Origin: Myxococcales bacterium
Lineage (GTDB): Bacteria > Myxococcota > Polyangia > Fen-1088
Reading direction: 5' to 3'
Assembly: GCA_003153875.1 (NCBI GenBank)
Contig: PMBY01000193.1
Coordinates: 1-21,082, forward strand
Length of the DNA stretch: 21,082 bases
Of this stretch, positions 1-7,531 are shown in pieces (within the stretch, counting starts at the first letter, position 1; every line of letters starts with the position of its first letter). The position numbers were made by a program, and so were the translations under genes. Under the pieces are notes generated by a model that was not told the origin of the DNA, ran no database searches, and was given only the letters and a program-made list of their open reading frames with translations.

Positions 1-1088
1 GAATCGCGCGTGCCCATGCCCCGGCCGGTGCCGGTTTCGTAGGCCGAAACGAAGCGCGACCAGAAGAGCGTGGTGCGACACTGGATGGGATTCCACACGT
101 TCAACATGGCGTTGACCACAGGGTCGGGCGTTTCCACTGTGAAGCGGCCCAGGTAGTCGTCCCAGTCGGCGCGCAGCTTGGTGAACGCGGCCACCACGTT
201 CTCGGCGTTGCGGAAGTGCGCCACCACTTCGGGAATGCGCGCCGGCTCGTCGGTCACGCCCATGACAAAGACGATTTCCTTTTCCTGCCCGGGTTGCAAA
301 GTGATGTTGTGGCAGAGAGATCCGATGTTGTTTCCCCGAGGCGCTTCCACGTTGCTGGGCTTGCCCCGCTCGACCACTTCGGGGTTGGACAGATCCCGCC
401 AGCGGCCGACAAAGGTTTCCCGATCCGTGTCGAAGCCCGCGGGCTTGACGCTGGAGCCGAAGAAGTTGGTGGTCGGCGCGAAACGGGTCTTCGATGTGAT
501 GATCCCGTCCTTCACCCGAGCTTCCAGAATGTGCTGGCACCAATCGAGGTTGAGCTGGTCGCCCAAAGCATCGCAGTAACTGAACTCGATATAGGAAAAA
601 CTGCGCAGTTTGCGCGCCTTCTTGCCCACGTTCTTGATCTTGAGGATCCACAATTCACAAGGACAGGCTTCGTCCTTGGCTGCTGGAGGAACGAAATAGA
701 ACAGGGTGGCTGCAATTCCATTGTATCGGCTGGCAATTCGCGTGTAGCCGGCGCCGTGACGGCATTCGTAGGAGCCCAGCTTCACCGCGGGCGTGGGTTG
801 CCAGGTCGGGCTCCAGAACTTTCCGCTCTCCATGTCGCGGATGTATAGGTAGCGTCCCGGCTGATCCATGGGGATGGCGTTGTAGCGATAGCGCGAGACG
901 CGGCGGTTCTTGGGATCGCGGTCAAAGGAAAAGCCGCCGCCGGTGTTCGAGATGATGCCGCCGTAGCGACCCTCGCCGATGTAGTTGAACCAGGGCGTGG
1001 GCGTGTCGGGCCGGGTGATGACGTATTCGCGCGCCTCCGCGTCGAAATAGCCGTAGGGGTTGGAAAGCGCCTTGGTTTTGCTGGTCAT
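1..1088 (-). CDS. GH94 disaccharide phosphorylase (cellobiose phosphorylase-like), N-terminal part, cut by window edge
   Basis: Glycoside hydrolase family 94 enzymes cleave a beta-linked disaccharide with phosphate, giving a sugar 1-phosphate plus a free sugar in the cytoplasm. The 362 visible codons run from ATG (1086-1088) through the window edge. They match the family's N-terminal beta-sandwich and linker: YGYFDAEAREYVITRPDTP near residues 12-30, then GGGFSFDRDPKNRRVSRYRYN (50-70), AGFDTDRETFVG (218-228) and the substrate-site motif GTGRGMGTRD at the truncation point (353-362). This arrangement is very close to cellobiose phosphorylases. The catalytic acid and the (alpha/alpha)6 barrel lie outside the window, so the substrate (cellobiose, cellodextrin or chitobiose) cannot be decided; cellobiose-like is favoured by resemblance. 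An AAGGGA ribosome site sits about 7 nt upstream of the ATG. No signal peptide is seen. It is divergent from the sugar symporter at 1297, suggesting uptake and phosphorolysis of the same disaccharide. Confidence 0.9.
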   Translation of the reverse strand, partial: MTSKTKALSNPYGYFDAEAREYVITRPDTPTPWFNYIGEGRYGGIISNTGGGFSFDRDPKNRRVSRYRYNAIPMDQPGRYLYIRDMESGKFWSPTWQPTPAVKLGSYECRHGAGYTRIASRYNGIAATLFYFVPPAAKDEACPCELWILKIKNVGKKARKLRSFSYIEFSYCDALGDQLNLDWCQHILEARVKDGIITSKTRFAPTTNFFGSSVKPAGFDTDRETFVGRWRDLSNPEVVERGKPSNVEAPRGNNIGSLCHNITLQPGQEKEIVFVMGVTDEPARIPEVVAHFRNAENVVAAFTKLRADWDDYLGRFTVETPDPVVNAMLNVWNPIQCRTTLFWSRFVSAYETGTGRGMGTRD

Positions 1089-1119
1089 TGAGATCCCTTC
1101 GTCTCGATGTTCTTCGGGA

Positions 1120-1152
1120 CAGCGGCCACGTCGGCAACCGGGTCGGCCGCTG
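1120..1152. promoter_or_regulatory. Inverted repeat, candidate operator in the GH94/symporter divergent spacer
   Basis: CAGCGGCC (1120-1127) and GGCCGCTG (1145-1152) are perfect 8-bp inverted arms separated by 17 bp. The repeat begins right next to the proposed minus-strand -10 box and spans its predicted start site. That is a typical place for a repressor of a sugar-inducible gene. No regulator gene is present in the window, so the binding protein is unknown. Confidence 0.3.
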
Positions 1153-1181
1153 ATCTAACTCTCCCGTCTTCTCCAAGTCAA
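1153..1181 (-). promoter_or_regulatory. Putative sigma-70 promoter for the GH94 gene
   Basis: On the minus strand, TTGACT (1176-1181) and TTAGAT (1153-1158) are separated by exactly 17 bp. The -35 box matches consensus at 5 of 6 positions; the -10 box is weak (3 of 6). Transcription would start near 1146, about 58 nt before the GH94 ATG. Judged by eye only. Confidence 0.35.
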
Positions 1182-1266
1182 AGTGCTAGAAACGGCTACC
1201 CGTCGATGGTACTTTCGTCGCCAATCCGGGGACTGGATGAGGTCCGTCTCACCCCGGCCACTCGAA

Positions 1267-1282
1267 CGACCCCCTCGGGTCG
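1267..1282 (+). promoter_or_regulatory. Small hairpin just upstream of the symporter start
   Basis: CGACCC (1267-1272) pairs with GGGTCG (1277-1282) around a 4-nt loop. It ends about 14 nt before the symporter ATG, next to its GAGG/AAGG ribosome site, so folding in the mRNA could affect translation initiation. GC-rich sequence produces such stems by chance, so weight is low. Confidence 0.2.
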
Positions 1283-1296
1283 AGGACAAGGTAGCC

Positions 1297-2709
1297 ATGT
1301 CGGAACAACGAACCGTCGATCCCTCGCAGGTGATTCCATTCGTCGAGAAGTTCGGCTACGCCCTGGGAGACTTCGCGTCCAACCTGTTTTGGATGCCCTT
1401 CATCCTGTTCGGCAACTTCTTCTACACCGACGTGTTCGGCATCTCGGCCACCGCCGTCGGTTACATGCTGCTCGTCACGCGCATCTGGGACACGGTGATT
1501 GATCCGGTGGTCGGGCTGGTCGCGGACCGCACCCGCCCGCGGCCTGGGCTTGGCCGGTACCGTCCGTATCTCTACTGGTTCGCCCTGCCCTTTGCTGTCG
1601 TGTGCAGTATTGCGTTCTTTTCTCCCAACCTTGGGCCCATGGGAAAGGTCGTGTATGCGTGGGTTACGTACACCGGGTTCTGCATAGTCTACTCCCTCAT
1701 TAACGTGCCCTACTCGGCGCTGATGAGCGTGATGTCGCGCGAGCCCGGCGAGCGCAGCAGCACCAGCTTCTTCCGCATGATAGGCGCACAGGTTGCGGGT
1801 CTCATCATCGCGAGTGGGCTCATGTTCTTCGTGGCGAAGATCGGTGGCGGGAACGAGCAGAGCCAGCAACAGAGGGGTTTCTTCATCGTCATGACCCTGT
1901 TCGCACTCCTCGCCATGGTGTGCTTCTTGGTCGCGGGCAAGTTGACGCGCGAAAGAATCACGCCGGATCTCAAAGAGAAGGGAGACATCTCCAAGGATCT
2001 GAAGAACATCATCGGCTGCGGTGCGTGGTGGCTCTTGTTCCTGGTTTCCTTTTTCACAATCGCCGCCTTCACCCTGCGCTTCGGTGTCGCCGCCTACTAC
2101 TTCAAGTACTACGCCGACCCCGAGGCCGTAAAGAGCTGGGGGCTGTTTCAGGGCGGCGCCGTGAGCGCGTTCTTCACTCTGGGCACGATTTCCGCCCTGC
2201 TGGGCGTCATCGTCTTCACCTTCTTCGCCAAGACCATCGACAGGAAGAAGATGTACTACGTGCTCATCCTCTCGTCGGGCCTCGTATCGATCTACTTCTA
2301 CTACATCCCGAAACAGAACATCACGACCATCATCGCGACGCAGATGCTGTTCTCATTCCTGACCGGACCGACGGCCGCCATTCTGTTCGCCATGTACACG
2401 GACATCGCAGCCTACATTCGCAACCAGGGTGCTTCTGCCTCGAACGGCTTGGTCATGTCGGCCGGCTCGTTCGCGCAGAAGTTCGGGTGGGCGATTGGCG
2501 GCTCGCTCACCAGCATCCTGCTGGGTCTTGCTGGCTACGTCGCGAACCAGCCACAATCCGAGCATGTTCAGCAGATCATGCGCTTCATGATGAGTTGGGC
2601 TCCCATGATCACCTGCTTCATCGGCGCGTTCTTCATGATGCTCTACCCGCTCACCGCCGCGCGCATGGTCCAAGTGACGAAGGAACTTGCCGAAAAGGGC
2701 CTGAACTAG
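1297..2709 (+). CDS. GPH-family (MelB-like) sugar:cation symporter
   Basis: A 470-aa, roughly 12-helix inner-membrane transporter of the glycoside-pentoside-hexuronide:cation symporter family within the major facilitator superfamily. The N-terminal block FVEKFGYALGDFASNLFW (15-32) is typical of the family. Helix II carries RIWDTVIDPVVG with D65 and D69 at the places of the paired cation-site aspartates of MelB. The following loop VADRTRPRPGLGRYRP is the usual cytoplasmic motif. The reading frame is open upstream to 1183, but those 38 residues are Arg-rich and non-homologous in character. The ATG at 1297 has AAGG and GAGG upstream and begins the natural GPH N-terminus, so it was chosen. Placement beside the GH94 phosphorylase suggests import of a beta-linked disaccharide; the substrate is inferred from context only. 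A sugar-alcohol or glycoside substrate cannot be excluded. Confidence 0.9.
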   Translation: MSEQRTVDPSQVIPFVEKFGYALGDFASNLFWMPFILFGNFFYTDVFGISATAVGYMLLVTRIWDTVIDPVVGLVADRTRPRPGLGRYRPYLYWFALPFAVVCSIAFFSPNLGPMGKVVYAWVTYTGFCIVYSLINVPYSALMSVMSREPGERSSTSFFRMIGAQVAGLIIASGLMFFVAKIGGGNEQSQQQRGFFIVMTLFALLAMVCFLVAGKLTRERITPDLKEKGDISKDLKNIIGCGAWWLLFLVSFFTIAAFTLRFGVAAYYFKYYADPEAVKSWGLFQGGAVSAFFTLGTISALLGVIVFTFFAKTIDRKKMYYVLILSSGLVSIYFYYIPKQNITTIIATQMLFSFLTGPTAAILFAMYTDIAAYIRNQGASASNGLVMSAGSFAQKFGWAIGGSLTSILLGLAGYVANQPQSEHVQQIMRFMMSWAPMITCFIGAFFMMLYPLTAARMVQVTKELAEKGLN

Positions 2710-2878
2710 ACCGACCTTGGTTGCGAAACCGCGGGGCGATACGCGATCTTGGCCTGGGGCAGGCCGGGATCGCCGAAAACCGCAGAAGTCTCGCTCGCCA
2801 ATCTCGCGATAGCCGGTCGGTGGCCGGACGCTCCTGTGCGCTGGCGCACACCGAGGCCGGCCAACCCATCGATTCCCC

Positions 2879-2909
2879 TTGGTGCAACCTCGGCTCTCCG
2901 GGCTATCAT
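2879..2909 (+). promoter_or_regulatory. Tentative promoter for the GT-C gene
   Basis: TATCAT (2904-2909) resembles a -10 box and TTGGTG (2879-2884) a -35 box, with a long 19-bp spacer. This would give a leader of about 27 nt before the ATG at 2943. The rest of the 233-bp spacer 2710-2942 holds no gene that I can support. Confidence 0.2.
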
Positions 2910-2942
2910 GGGCCGCGTCCTTGACGTCGGCGAAGACAGCGC

Positions 2943-4520
2943 ATGCCTGAACCTGAATCCACCACACCCGGCCCGGATGTCGCGGCGGAGAAGCGCTTCC
3001 TGCGGCTTGGCCCGCGGGCGTGGCTGGCAGGGCTGCTCGGGTTCGCGCTCTTCTACTTCTATTCGGGTGGCGGGCCCAACCAGGCTTCGCGCTTTGACCT
3101 GGACCGCGCCCTGTTGGAGCACGGCCAGGTCATCATCGACGAGTACCACGGGAACACCATCGACAAGGCCTTCAACAAGGGCCATCACTATTCCGACAAG
3201 GCTCCCGGCTCATCCCTGGCGGCCTTACCCGCGCTGGCCGTGGCCAAGGTGGCGATGCGCTTCGTGGGCATCGATCCGGTCAGCAATCCAGGCCTGCTGG
3301 CGCAGATGCACGTCGCCACGGCGTGGGTCGCAACCTTGCCAGCGCTGTTCATGTGCCTGGGGCTCTTCGCCTGGTCCGTGCGTCGCGGTTATTCCCCCAA
3401 GGGCGCCGTCTTTGCGGCCGTGGCCTTGGGGTTGACCACGCCGATCTGGGCCTACGCCGGACTTTTCTGGGGCCATGTGTTGGCGGCATTCTGTCTTGTC
3501 TACGGCGCCAAGGGCGTGATGACCCTGGCCGAACAGCCACCGCCCAAAGGGGCCACTCGCATGGCGCTGCTGGCCGGGCTGGCGACCGGCTGGGCCGTGG
3601 TCACGGAGTTCCCGGCCGCGCCGGCGGCGTTGCTCATCACCGTGGTCGCGGTGTGGAGACTGCGTCCTTGGTCGCGCTGGTTTCGGCAACTGGCAGCCTT
3701 CGCCGCAGCCGCCCTGGCCGCGGCACTGGTCTTGGGTGTCTACAACAAGGTGGCGTTCGGATCGCCCTTTCACTTGGGCTACGCCAGCGTGCAGGGATTC
3801 GATGGCATGCGCTCAGGGCTGTTTGGCGTGACCCGGCCGCGCACCGAGGCCTTGCGTGGACTGCTGATCGGCCCGCGCAGCCTTCTCTACACGTCACCCT
3901 TGTTGGTCCTCGGCCTGCTCGGGCATGGGATCTCGCTCGCGCGCGCTCGCCAGCGGTGGACCGCAATCTTCAGCCTGATTGTGATCGTCTACGGTATCCT
4001 GCTCAACGCCTCCTACATCTACTGGAACGGCGGCTGGACCTACGGGCCACGCCATTTGACCATCGTGCTTCCTTTCCTCGCGCTGGGGCTTCCTCCGCTG
4101 TTCGATGCCATTTGGCGCTACTTGCGCCCGCTGGCCTGGGCCGCCCTGGTCGCTGGCATTTTCCTAACCTTCATTGTGGTCAGCACCGAGGGAATGACCC
4201 CCGAAGACATTCACGGGCCGCTGCCCAAGCACTACTGGCCCGTTCTCCGCGAGGGCCGGGTGGCGCTGGGATGGGGCTACGGGGACAGTGGCGGGCCTGC
4301 GACCAATTTCGGATTGGCCCTGGGACTGCCGCAAAAGCGTTCCCTGTTTCCGTTTCTGGTCGGATTCGTGGTGGGGGGCACAGGCCTGCTCATCAGCCTG
4401 CGACAGCCAGCCAGACGGGCGCGCCCTGGCGAGATGGGCGACGCGCCCACGGAAGACAAGCCCGACCCTCTGGCGAGCGCACCGGAAGCGGAAGAGCACG
4501 CTCCCTCAGTAGTCGTCTGA
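2943..4520 (+). CDS. GT-C-fold membrane glycosyltransferase (ArnT/PMT-like), acceptor unknown
   Basis: A 525-aa polytopic membrane protein with a short charged cytoplasmic N-terminus, a first helix at about residues 27-41, about ten further hydrophobic segments, and a soluble charged C-tail (about 490-525). The first periplasmic loop has the feature expected of GT-C enzymes using polyprenyl-phosphate sugars: acidic residues soon after helix 1 (FDLDRALLEHG, D52 and D54). It then has HHYSDKAPGSSL (81-92), matching the YxDKPPG-type motif common in this superfamily. Such enzymes transfer a sugar from a lipid carrier to lipid A, protein or glycan on the periplasmic side. Neither donor nor acceptor can be read from the sequence. 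It sits between the catabolic pair and the polysaccharide operon and converges on the lipoprotein gene with a 30-bp gap. It may decorate the exported glycan, but a housekeeping role is equally possible. Confidence 0.75.
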   Translation: MPEPESTTPGPDVAAEKRFLRLGPRAWLAGLLGFALFYFYSGGGPNQASRFDLDRALLEHGQVIIDEYHGNTIDKAFNKGHHYSDKAPGSSLAALPALAVAKVAMRFVGIDPVSNPGLLAQMHVATAWVATLPALFMCLGLFAWSVRRGYSPKGAVFAAVALGLTTPIWAYAGLFWGHVLAAFCLVYGAKGVMTLAEQPPPKGATRMALLAGLATGWAVVTEFPAAPAALLITVVAVWRLRPWSRWFRQLAAFAAAALAAALVLGVYNKVAFGSPFHLGYASVQGFDGMRSGLFGVTRPRTEALRGLLIGPRSLLYTSPLLVLGLLGHGISLARARQRWTAIFSLIVIVYGILLNASYIYWNGGWTYGPRHLTIVLPFLALGLPPLFDAIWRYLRPLAWAALVAGIFLTFIVVSTEGMTPEDIHGPLPKHYWPVLREGRVALGWGYGDSGGPATNFGLALGLPQKRSLFPFLVGFVVGGTGLLISLRQPARRARPGEMGDAPTEDKPDPLASAPEAEEHAPSVVV

Positions 4521-4550
4521 GGTCGTCTCGATCCACCGTTCGGCGCGCGA

Positions 4551-5981
4551 CTATGGACAGTAGGCCTGTCCACCTGAGGCGGCGTAGGCGTTCAGCTTGG
4601 ACACCAGGTTGCCACCATCGCTTGCCGGCGTGGTCTGCTGACCCTCACCGGCGCCGAATGCCATCCCGATGGAATGACTGGCCGCCAGGTCGGCGGTGTG
4701 GCCGAAAAAGTAATCCACGCGGTTGTCCTTATAGGCGTTGGGCTGGTTGGGCAGGCTCATGTTGCCTACCGGAAGTTGCCACCACAGCACGCCCACGCCG
4801 GCCTCTTCAGCCAGGGCTTTGGCCCAAGTGAAGGCCTGGGTGAAGTCGGGCAGGGTGGCATTGGTTGCGTCCCACCAGGTGTTGCGGCTCGGCTGCTGCA
4901 GCTGGTAGAAGCCGGCGTCGCGATCGCTGGCGTCGGCCACGATGAAGTCGCCGGTTGCCGCTCCACACGCAACCAGGAAATCCGCCAGCTTCTTGGCCTC
5001 GGCCGGCACGTTGAATGAAGCGCTGCTGTTGGACAGCACATCCATATTGGTGCCCCAGCCCGAGGCGTGCAGGCCGATGCGCACTTTGGGAGCGTACTTG
5101 CGTGCCATTGCGATCAAACAATTGCCGAAACCCGCGATGCTGTTTTCGCTGCCGGTGCAGTCAGTGGAGTTGGCTGAGGCGATTGCCGCAGGAATCAGGT
5201 GCGGATTGCTGTTGACCTGCTCGGCATAGCCCCAGAAATCGGGCTCGATGTGTACCAGGGCGGCGTCGCTGCCGATGTTCTGCAAAACGAAACGGAAGTC
5301 GGCAAAGTACCGCGCCATGAAGGCCGCGTTGTTGGCCGCGCCCATCTCTGCGCTGCTGGTCTCGGCCACGCCGCTGGCTTGCAGGATCTGGTAGTAGGTG
5401 AACATGGGGATCTGACTGTTGCCCTTGGCGGTGGACACGAAGTTGCGAACATAGGCGCCGGGCGGATCTTGATCGTATTGCCAGCAACCCCACCAGCCGC
5501 AGCCCGCGGTGTTGGCGCAGGAAGTTCCGTTGGTCGTGCAGCCCGACGCGCACGAGCTGCATGGCGATGCACCGTCGAAGATTCCGCCCGACAAGTAGAG
5601 GTAGCGGAGGTCGGCCTTGGCCTTGGCCGCGGTCGCGTCGTCCATCGAAGCTCCGGCCAGCACGTGGTTCTTGCCCAGATTGGCCAGCACCTGGGCCCCG
5701 AGGCACGTGCCAGTCGCGCCGCCCACAGGCGCGCTGCTGGAGCCCGCTGCGCCGCCACTCGTGCCGCCCACAGGCGCGCTGCTAGATCCCGCGCTGCCCC
5801 CCACAGGCGCGCTGCTGGAGCCCGCTGCGCCGCCACTCGTGCCGCCCACAGGCGCGCTGAAGGATCCCGCCGCACCACCGGCGCCCGCATCCTGCTGCCC
5901 AAGTGAGCTGCCGCCCGACGAACCGCAGCCGAACAGAGCGGCCGCTAGAAAGACCAGAGCGCGCGAACTTGTGCGGAGCAT
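4551..5981 (-). CDS. Secreted lipoprotein with repeat stalk and predicted TIM-barrel-like (glycosidase-like) domain, function unknown
   Basis: A 476-aa predicted lipoprotein. The signal peptide MLRTSSRALVFLAAALFGC ends in an LFGC lipobox (Cys19), so the mature protein would be membrane-anchored. Residues 20-91 are a Gly/Ser/Ala/Pro stalk with about 3.5 copies of an SAPVGGTSGGAAGSS unit. A Cys-rich stretch follows (C141, C144, C148, C155, C161, C166). The rest (about 185-450) alternates beta-strand and helix in a way that suggests a (beta/alpha) barrel. ALVHIEPDFWGYA (241-253) has strand-end acids E246 and D248, and GVLWWQLPVGN (397-407) is aromatic-rich like a sugar site. I recognise no specific family and assign no activity. 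It starts 41 bp after the Wzt-like ATPase stop on the same strand, so it may be co-transcribed with the export genes. A role in trimming or binding the exported glycan is inference. No clear Shine-Dalgarno precedes its ATG. Confidence 0.8.
   Translation of the reverse strand: MLRTSSRALVFLAAALFGCGSSGGSSLGQQDAGAGGAAGSFSAPVGGTSGGAAGSSSAPVGGSAGSSSAPVGGTSGGAAGSSSAPVGGATGTCLGAQVLANLGKNHVLAGASMDDATAAKAKADLRYLYLSGGIFDGASPCSSCASGCTTNGTSCANTAGCGWWGCWQYDQDPPGAYVRNFVSTAKGNSQIPMFTYYQILQASGVAETSSAEMGAANNAAFMARYFADFRFVLQNIGSDAALVHIEPDFWGYAEQVNSNPHLIPAAIASANSTDCTGSENSIAGFGNCLIAMARKYAPKVRIGLHASGWGTNMDVLSNSSASFNVPAEAKKLADFLVACGAATGDFIVADASDRDAGFYQLQQPSRNTWWDATNATLPDFTQAFTWAKALAEEAGVGVLWWQLPVGNMSLPNQPNAYKDNRVDYFFGHTADLAASHSIGMAFGAGEGQQTTPASDGGNLVSKLNAYAASGGQAYCP
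5722..5859. repeat. Perfect 60-bp direct repeat, period 78 bp, inside the lipoprotein stalk
   Basis: Positions 5722-5781 and 5800-5859 are identical over 60 bp, offset by 78 bp (26 codons, in frame). A further partial unit lies between them. They encode the SAPVGG(TSGGAA)GSS stalk. Identity includes synonymous positions, pointing to recent duplication rather than selection on protein alone. Confidence 0.95.
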
Positions 5982-5993
5982 CCTAGCAGTGTA
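5982..5993 (-). promoter_or_regulatory. Possible -10 box for a leaderless lipoprotein transcript
   Basis: On the minus strand TACACT (5988-5993) lies exactly 6 nt before the lipoprotein ATG. A start at the usual distance would fall on the A of ATG. No good -35 is visible (AAGACT at 18-bp spacing is weak). This is compatible with a leaderless mRNA, but read-through from the ATPase gene is equally likely. Confidence 0.15.
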
Positions 5994-6022
5994 GCCCGAA
6001 CCGCTCCTGCAAGTCTTTTCGA

Positions 6023-6763
6023 CTACGTGCTGCGGCCCAGGTGGTCCCGGTAGCTGCGCGCCACTTCGGCGGCAGGACCGTCGGCCACTAGCTTGCCCTG
6101 GTCCAGCCAGATCAACCGATCGCAGTGCGAAACCAGATGGTCCAGGTTGTGCGAGACCAGGACCGTGGTCACGCCTCGGCGCATGAGTTGCTCCAGGCGA
6201 TCCTGGCTCTTGCGCTGGAAGAACTCATCGCCCACGCCCAGGATCTCGTCCAGCAGCAGAACCTCCGGCTCCACCTCGGTAACCAGGGAAAAGGCCAGTC
6301 GGGCGTACATTCCCGACGAGTAGTTCTTCACCGGGGTGTCCAGGAACTCGCCAATCTCGGCGAACTCTTCGATGCGAGGCAAACGTGCGGTGGTCTGCGC
6401 CGGCGAGAACCCGAGCAGGGTTCCCACCAGATAGCAGTTCTCGCGTCCGGTCATCTCGGGATGGAATCCCACACCCAGCGACAAAAGCGGCACCACACGC
6501 CGGTGCGCCACCAGCCGGCCCCGGTTGGGGATGATGATCTGACCCAACACGCGCAGCAAGGTGGACTTCCCGGCTCCGTTGCGGCCGATGATCCCGACCG
6601 ACTGGCCCTCGCCGATGCACAGCGAGACCCCATCCAATGCCGCAACCATCCCCGGGCGACGGCGATCAAACATGTGGGCCAGCGCTTCCTTGAGGGTCCG
6701 GTGGCGAAGGCTCGTGTCACGGAACCAAACGCTGACATCGTGCAATTCAAGGGCGGGTGTCAT
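6023..6763 (-). CDS. wzt: Polysaccharide ABC exporter ATPase, short Wzt/KpsT-like
   Basis: A 246-aa ATP-binding subunit of an ABC-2 type polysaccharide exporter, working with the permease encoded immediately upstream. Walker A is GRNGAGKST (60-68), the signature is YSSGMYARLAF (148-158, the SSGM variant usual in O-antigen and teichoic-acid exporters), Walker B is VLLLDE (168-173), and the switch His is H205. The segment around 20-40, HRTLKEALAHMF, is the N-terminal feature typical of this subfamily. The frame is open up to 6946, but homology starts at MTPALELHDV, so ATG 6763 was chosen; it follows the permease stop by 5 bp and lacks a clear ribosome site. The protein stops soon after the nucleotide-binding domain. 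It therefore lacks the C-terminal carbohydrate-binding domain that some Wzt proteins use to recognise a capped chain. The gene symbol is by type, not by strict orthology. Confidence 0.9.
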   Translation of the reverse strand: MTPALELHDVSVWFRDTSLRHRTLKEALAHMFDRRRPGMVAALDGVSLCIGEGQSVGIIGRNGAGKSTLLRVLGQIIIPNRGRLVAHRRVVPLLSLGVGFHPEMTGRENCYLVGTLLGFSPAQTTARLPRIEEFAEIGEFLDTPVKNYSSGMYARLAFSLVTEVEPEVLLLDEILGVGDEFFQRKSQDRLEQLMRRGVTTVLVSHNLDHLVSHCDRLIWLDQGKLVADGPAAEVARSYRDHLGRST

Positions 6764-6768
6764 GGGCG

Positions 6769-7527
6769 CTAGAAGTAGAAGTAGAACTTGTGGCGGAGCG
6801 ATCGGTAGAGGGCGATTCCCAGCAAGATGAAGCCAACCGCACTGGCCAGACTGACCTCCCAATCGATAGGCAGCGGCCAGGCGGCGTAGTAGATGGGCTT
6901 CTGAAACAAGGCGGCCCAGTAGCACACCGGATTGAGAGTCAACCACAACTCCCCAGCCTGTCCCGACAGAGTTTCCGGCTTGAAGAACACAGTGGAGGAG
7001 AACAGGGCCAGCATGAGCCCCATCTGCACAATGGGCCGAATGTCACGAAAGAACACGAAGATCACGGACAGGCACAGGCCGGCGCCCGCGGTGATCAACA
7101 ACCACAGCAGCACGCTGAGCGGCAGGATCAGCATCTGCCGGTGCAAGGAACCATGAAACAAAAGCAGAAGCACCAGCAAGGTGACGAAACTGACCAGAAA
7201 ATCAACCAGCTGCGCGCCCAGCTCACTGGCTGGAAAATAGAAATAGGGGACACGGAAGCCGCGGGTGAAAACCGCGCTGAACGCGATGGAGTCGGTCATC
7301 GCCTGACAGGCTTGGTCGAAGAAGCGCCATGGCACCAAGCCGGCAAACAGATACACAACAAAGTCCAGGTAGTTCGACCGATTCACGATTGCGAACACGA
7401 ACCCGAGCAGCACCAGATACAGCGTGGGCTGCAGAATGTTCCAGGCCAGGCCCAGGTAGGCACCCCGAAAACGCAGGCGCACCAGATCCCTGGTGTGCAG
7501 CAAGAGGAAAATGCGCTGGGTCTGCAT
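6769..7527 (-). CDS. wzm: Polysaccharide ABC exporter permease, Wzm-like (ABC-2 type)
   Basis: A 252-aa inner-membrane protein with six likely transmembrane helices and the ABC-2 transporter layout. An amphipathic start (MQTQRIFLLLHTRDLVRLRF) is followed by YLGLAWNILQPTLYL (about 24-38), the signature of Wzm/KpsM/TagG permeases. FFRDIRPIVQMGL and LTLNPVCYWAALFQ occur in the second half, also at the expected family positions. With the Wzt-like ATPase it would export a lipid-linked glycan from the cytoplasm across the inner membrane. The reading frame is open 100 codons further upstream, but that part overlaps the upstream glycosyltransferase gene and is not homologous, so ATG 7527 is the start. 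It lies 4 bp after the upstream stop and 5 bp before the ATPase start, a tight operon. The C-terminus KFYFYF is unusually aromatic. Confidence 0.92.
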   Translation of the reverse strand: MQTQRIFLLLHTRDLVRLRFRGAYLGLAWNILQPTLYLVLLGFVFAIVNRSNYLDFVVYLFAGLVPWRFFDQACQAMTDSIAFSAVFTRGFRVPYFYFPASELGAQLVDFLVSFVTLLVLLLLFHGSLHRQMLILPLSVLLWLLITAGAGLCLSVIFVFFRDIRPIVQMGLMLALFSSTVFFKPETLSGQAGELWLTLNPVCYWAALFQKPIYYAAWPLPIDWEVSLASAVGFILLGIALYRSLRHKFYFYF

Positions 7528-7531
7528 GGCT

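Noticed and set aside
216..848. 210-codon plus-strand frame over the GH94 gene
   Set aside because: Antisense to an unbroken GH94 reading frame with family motifs; its own translation has no recognisable features.
2751..2765. GGCCT/AGGCC hairpin after the symporter gene as a terminator
   Set aside because: Only a 5-bp stem, no T-run follows, and GC-rich DNA forms such stems by chance.
5709..5858. Possible CRISPR-like repeats
   Set aside because: The repeats are in frame within the lipoprotein gene and encode its Gly/Ser/Pro stalk; spacers are not unique or of uniform length.
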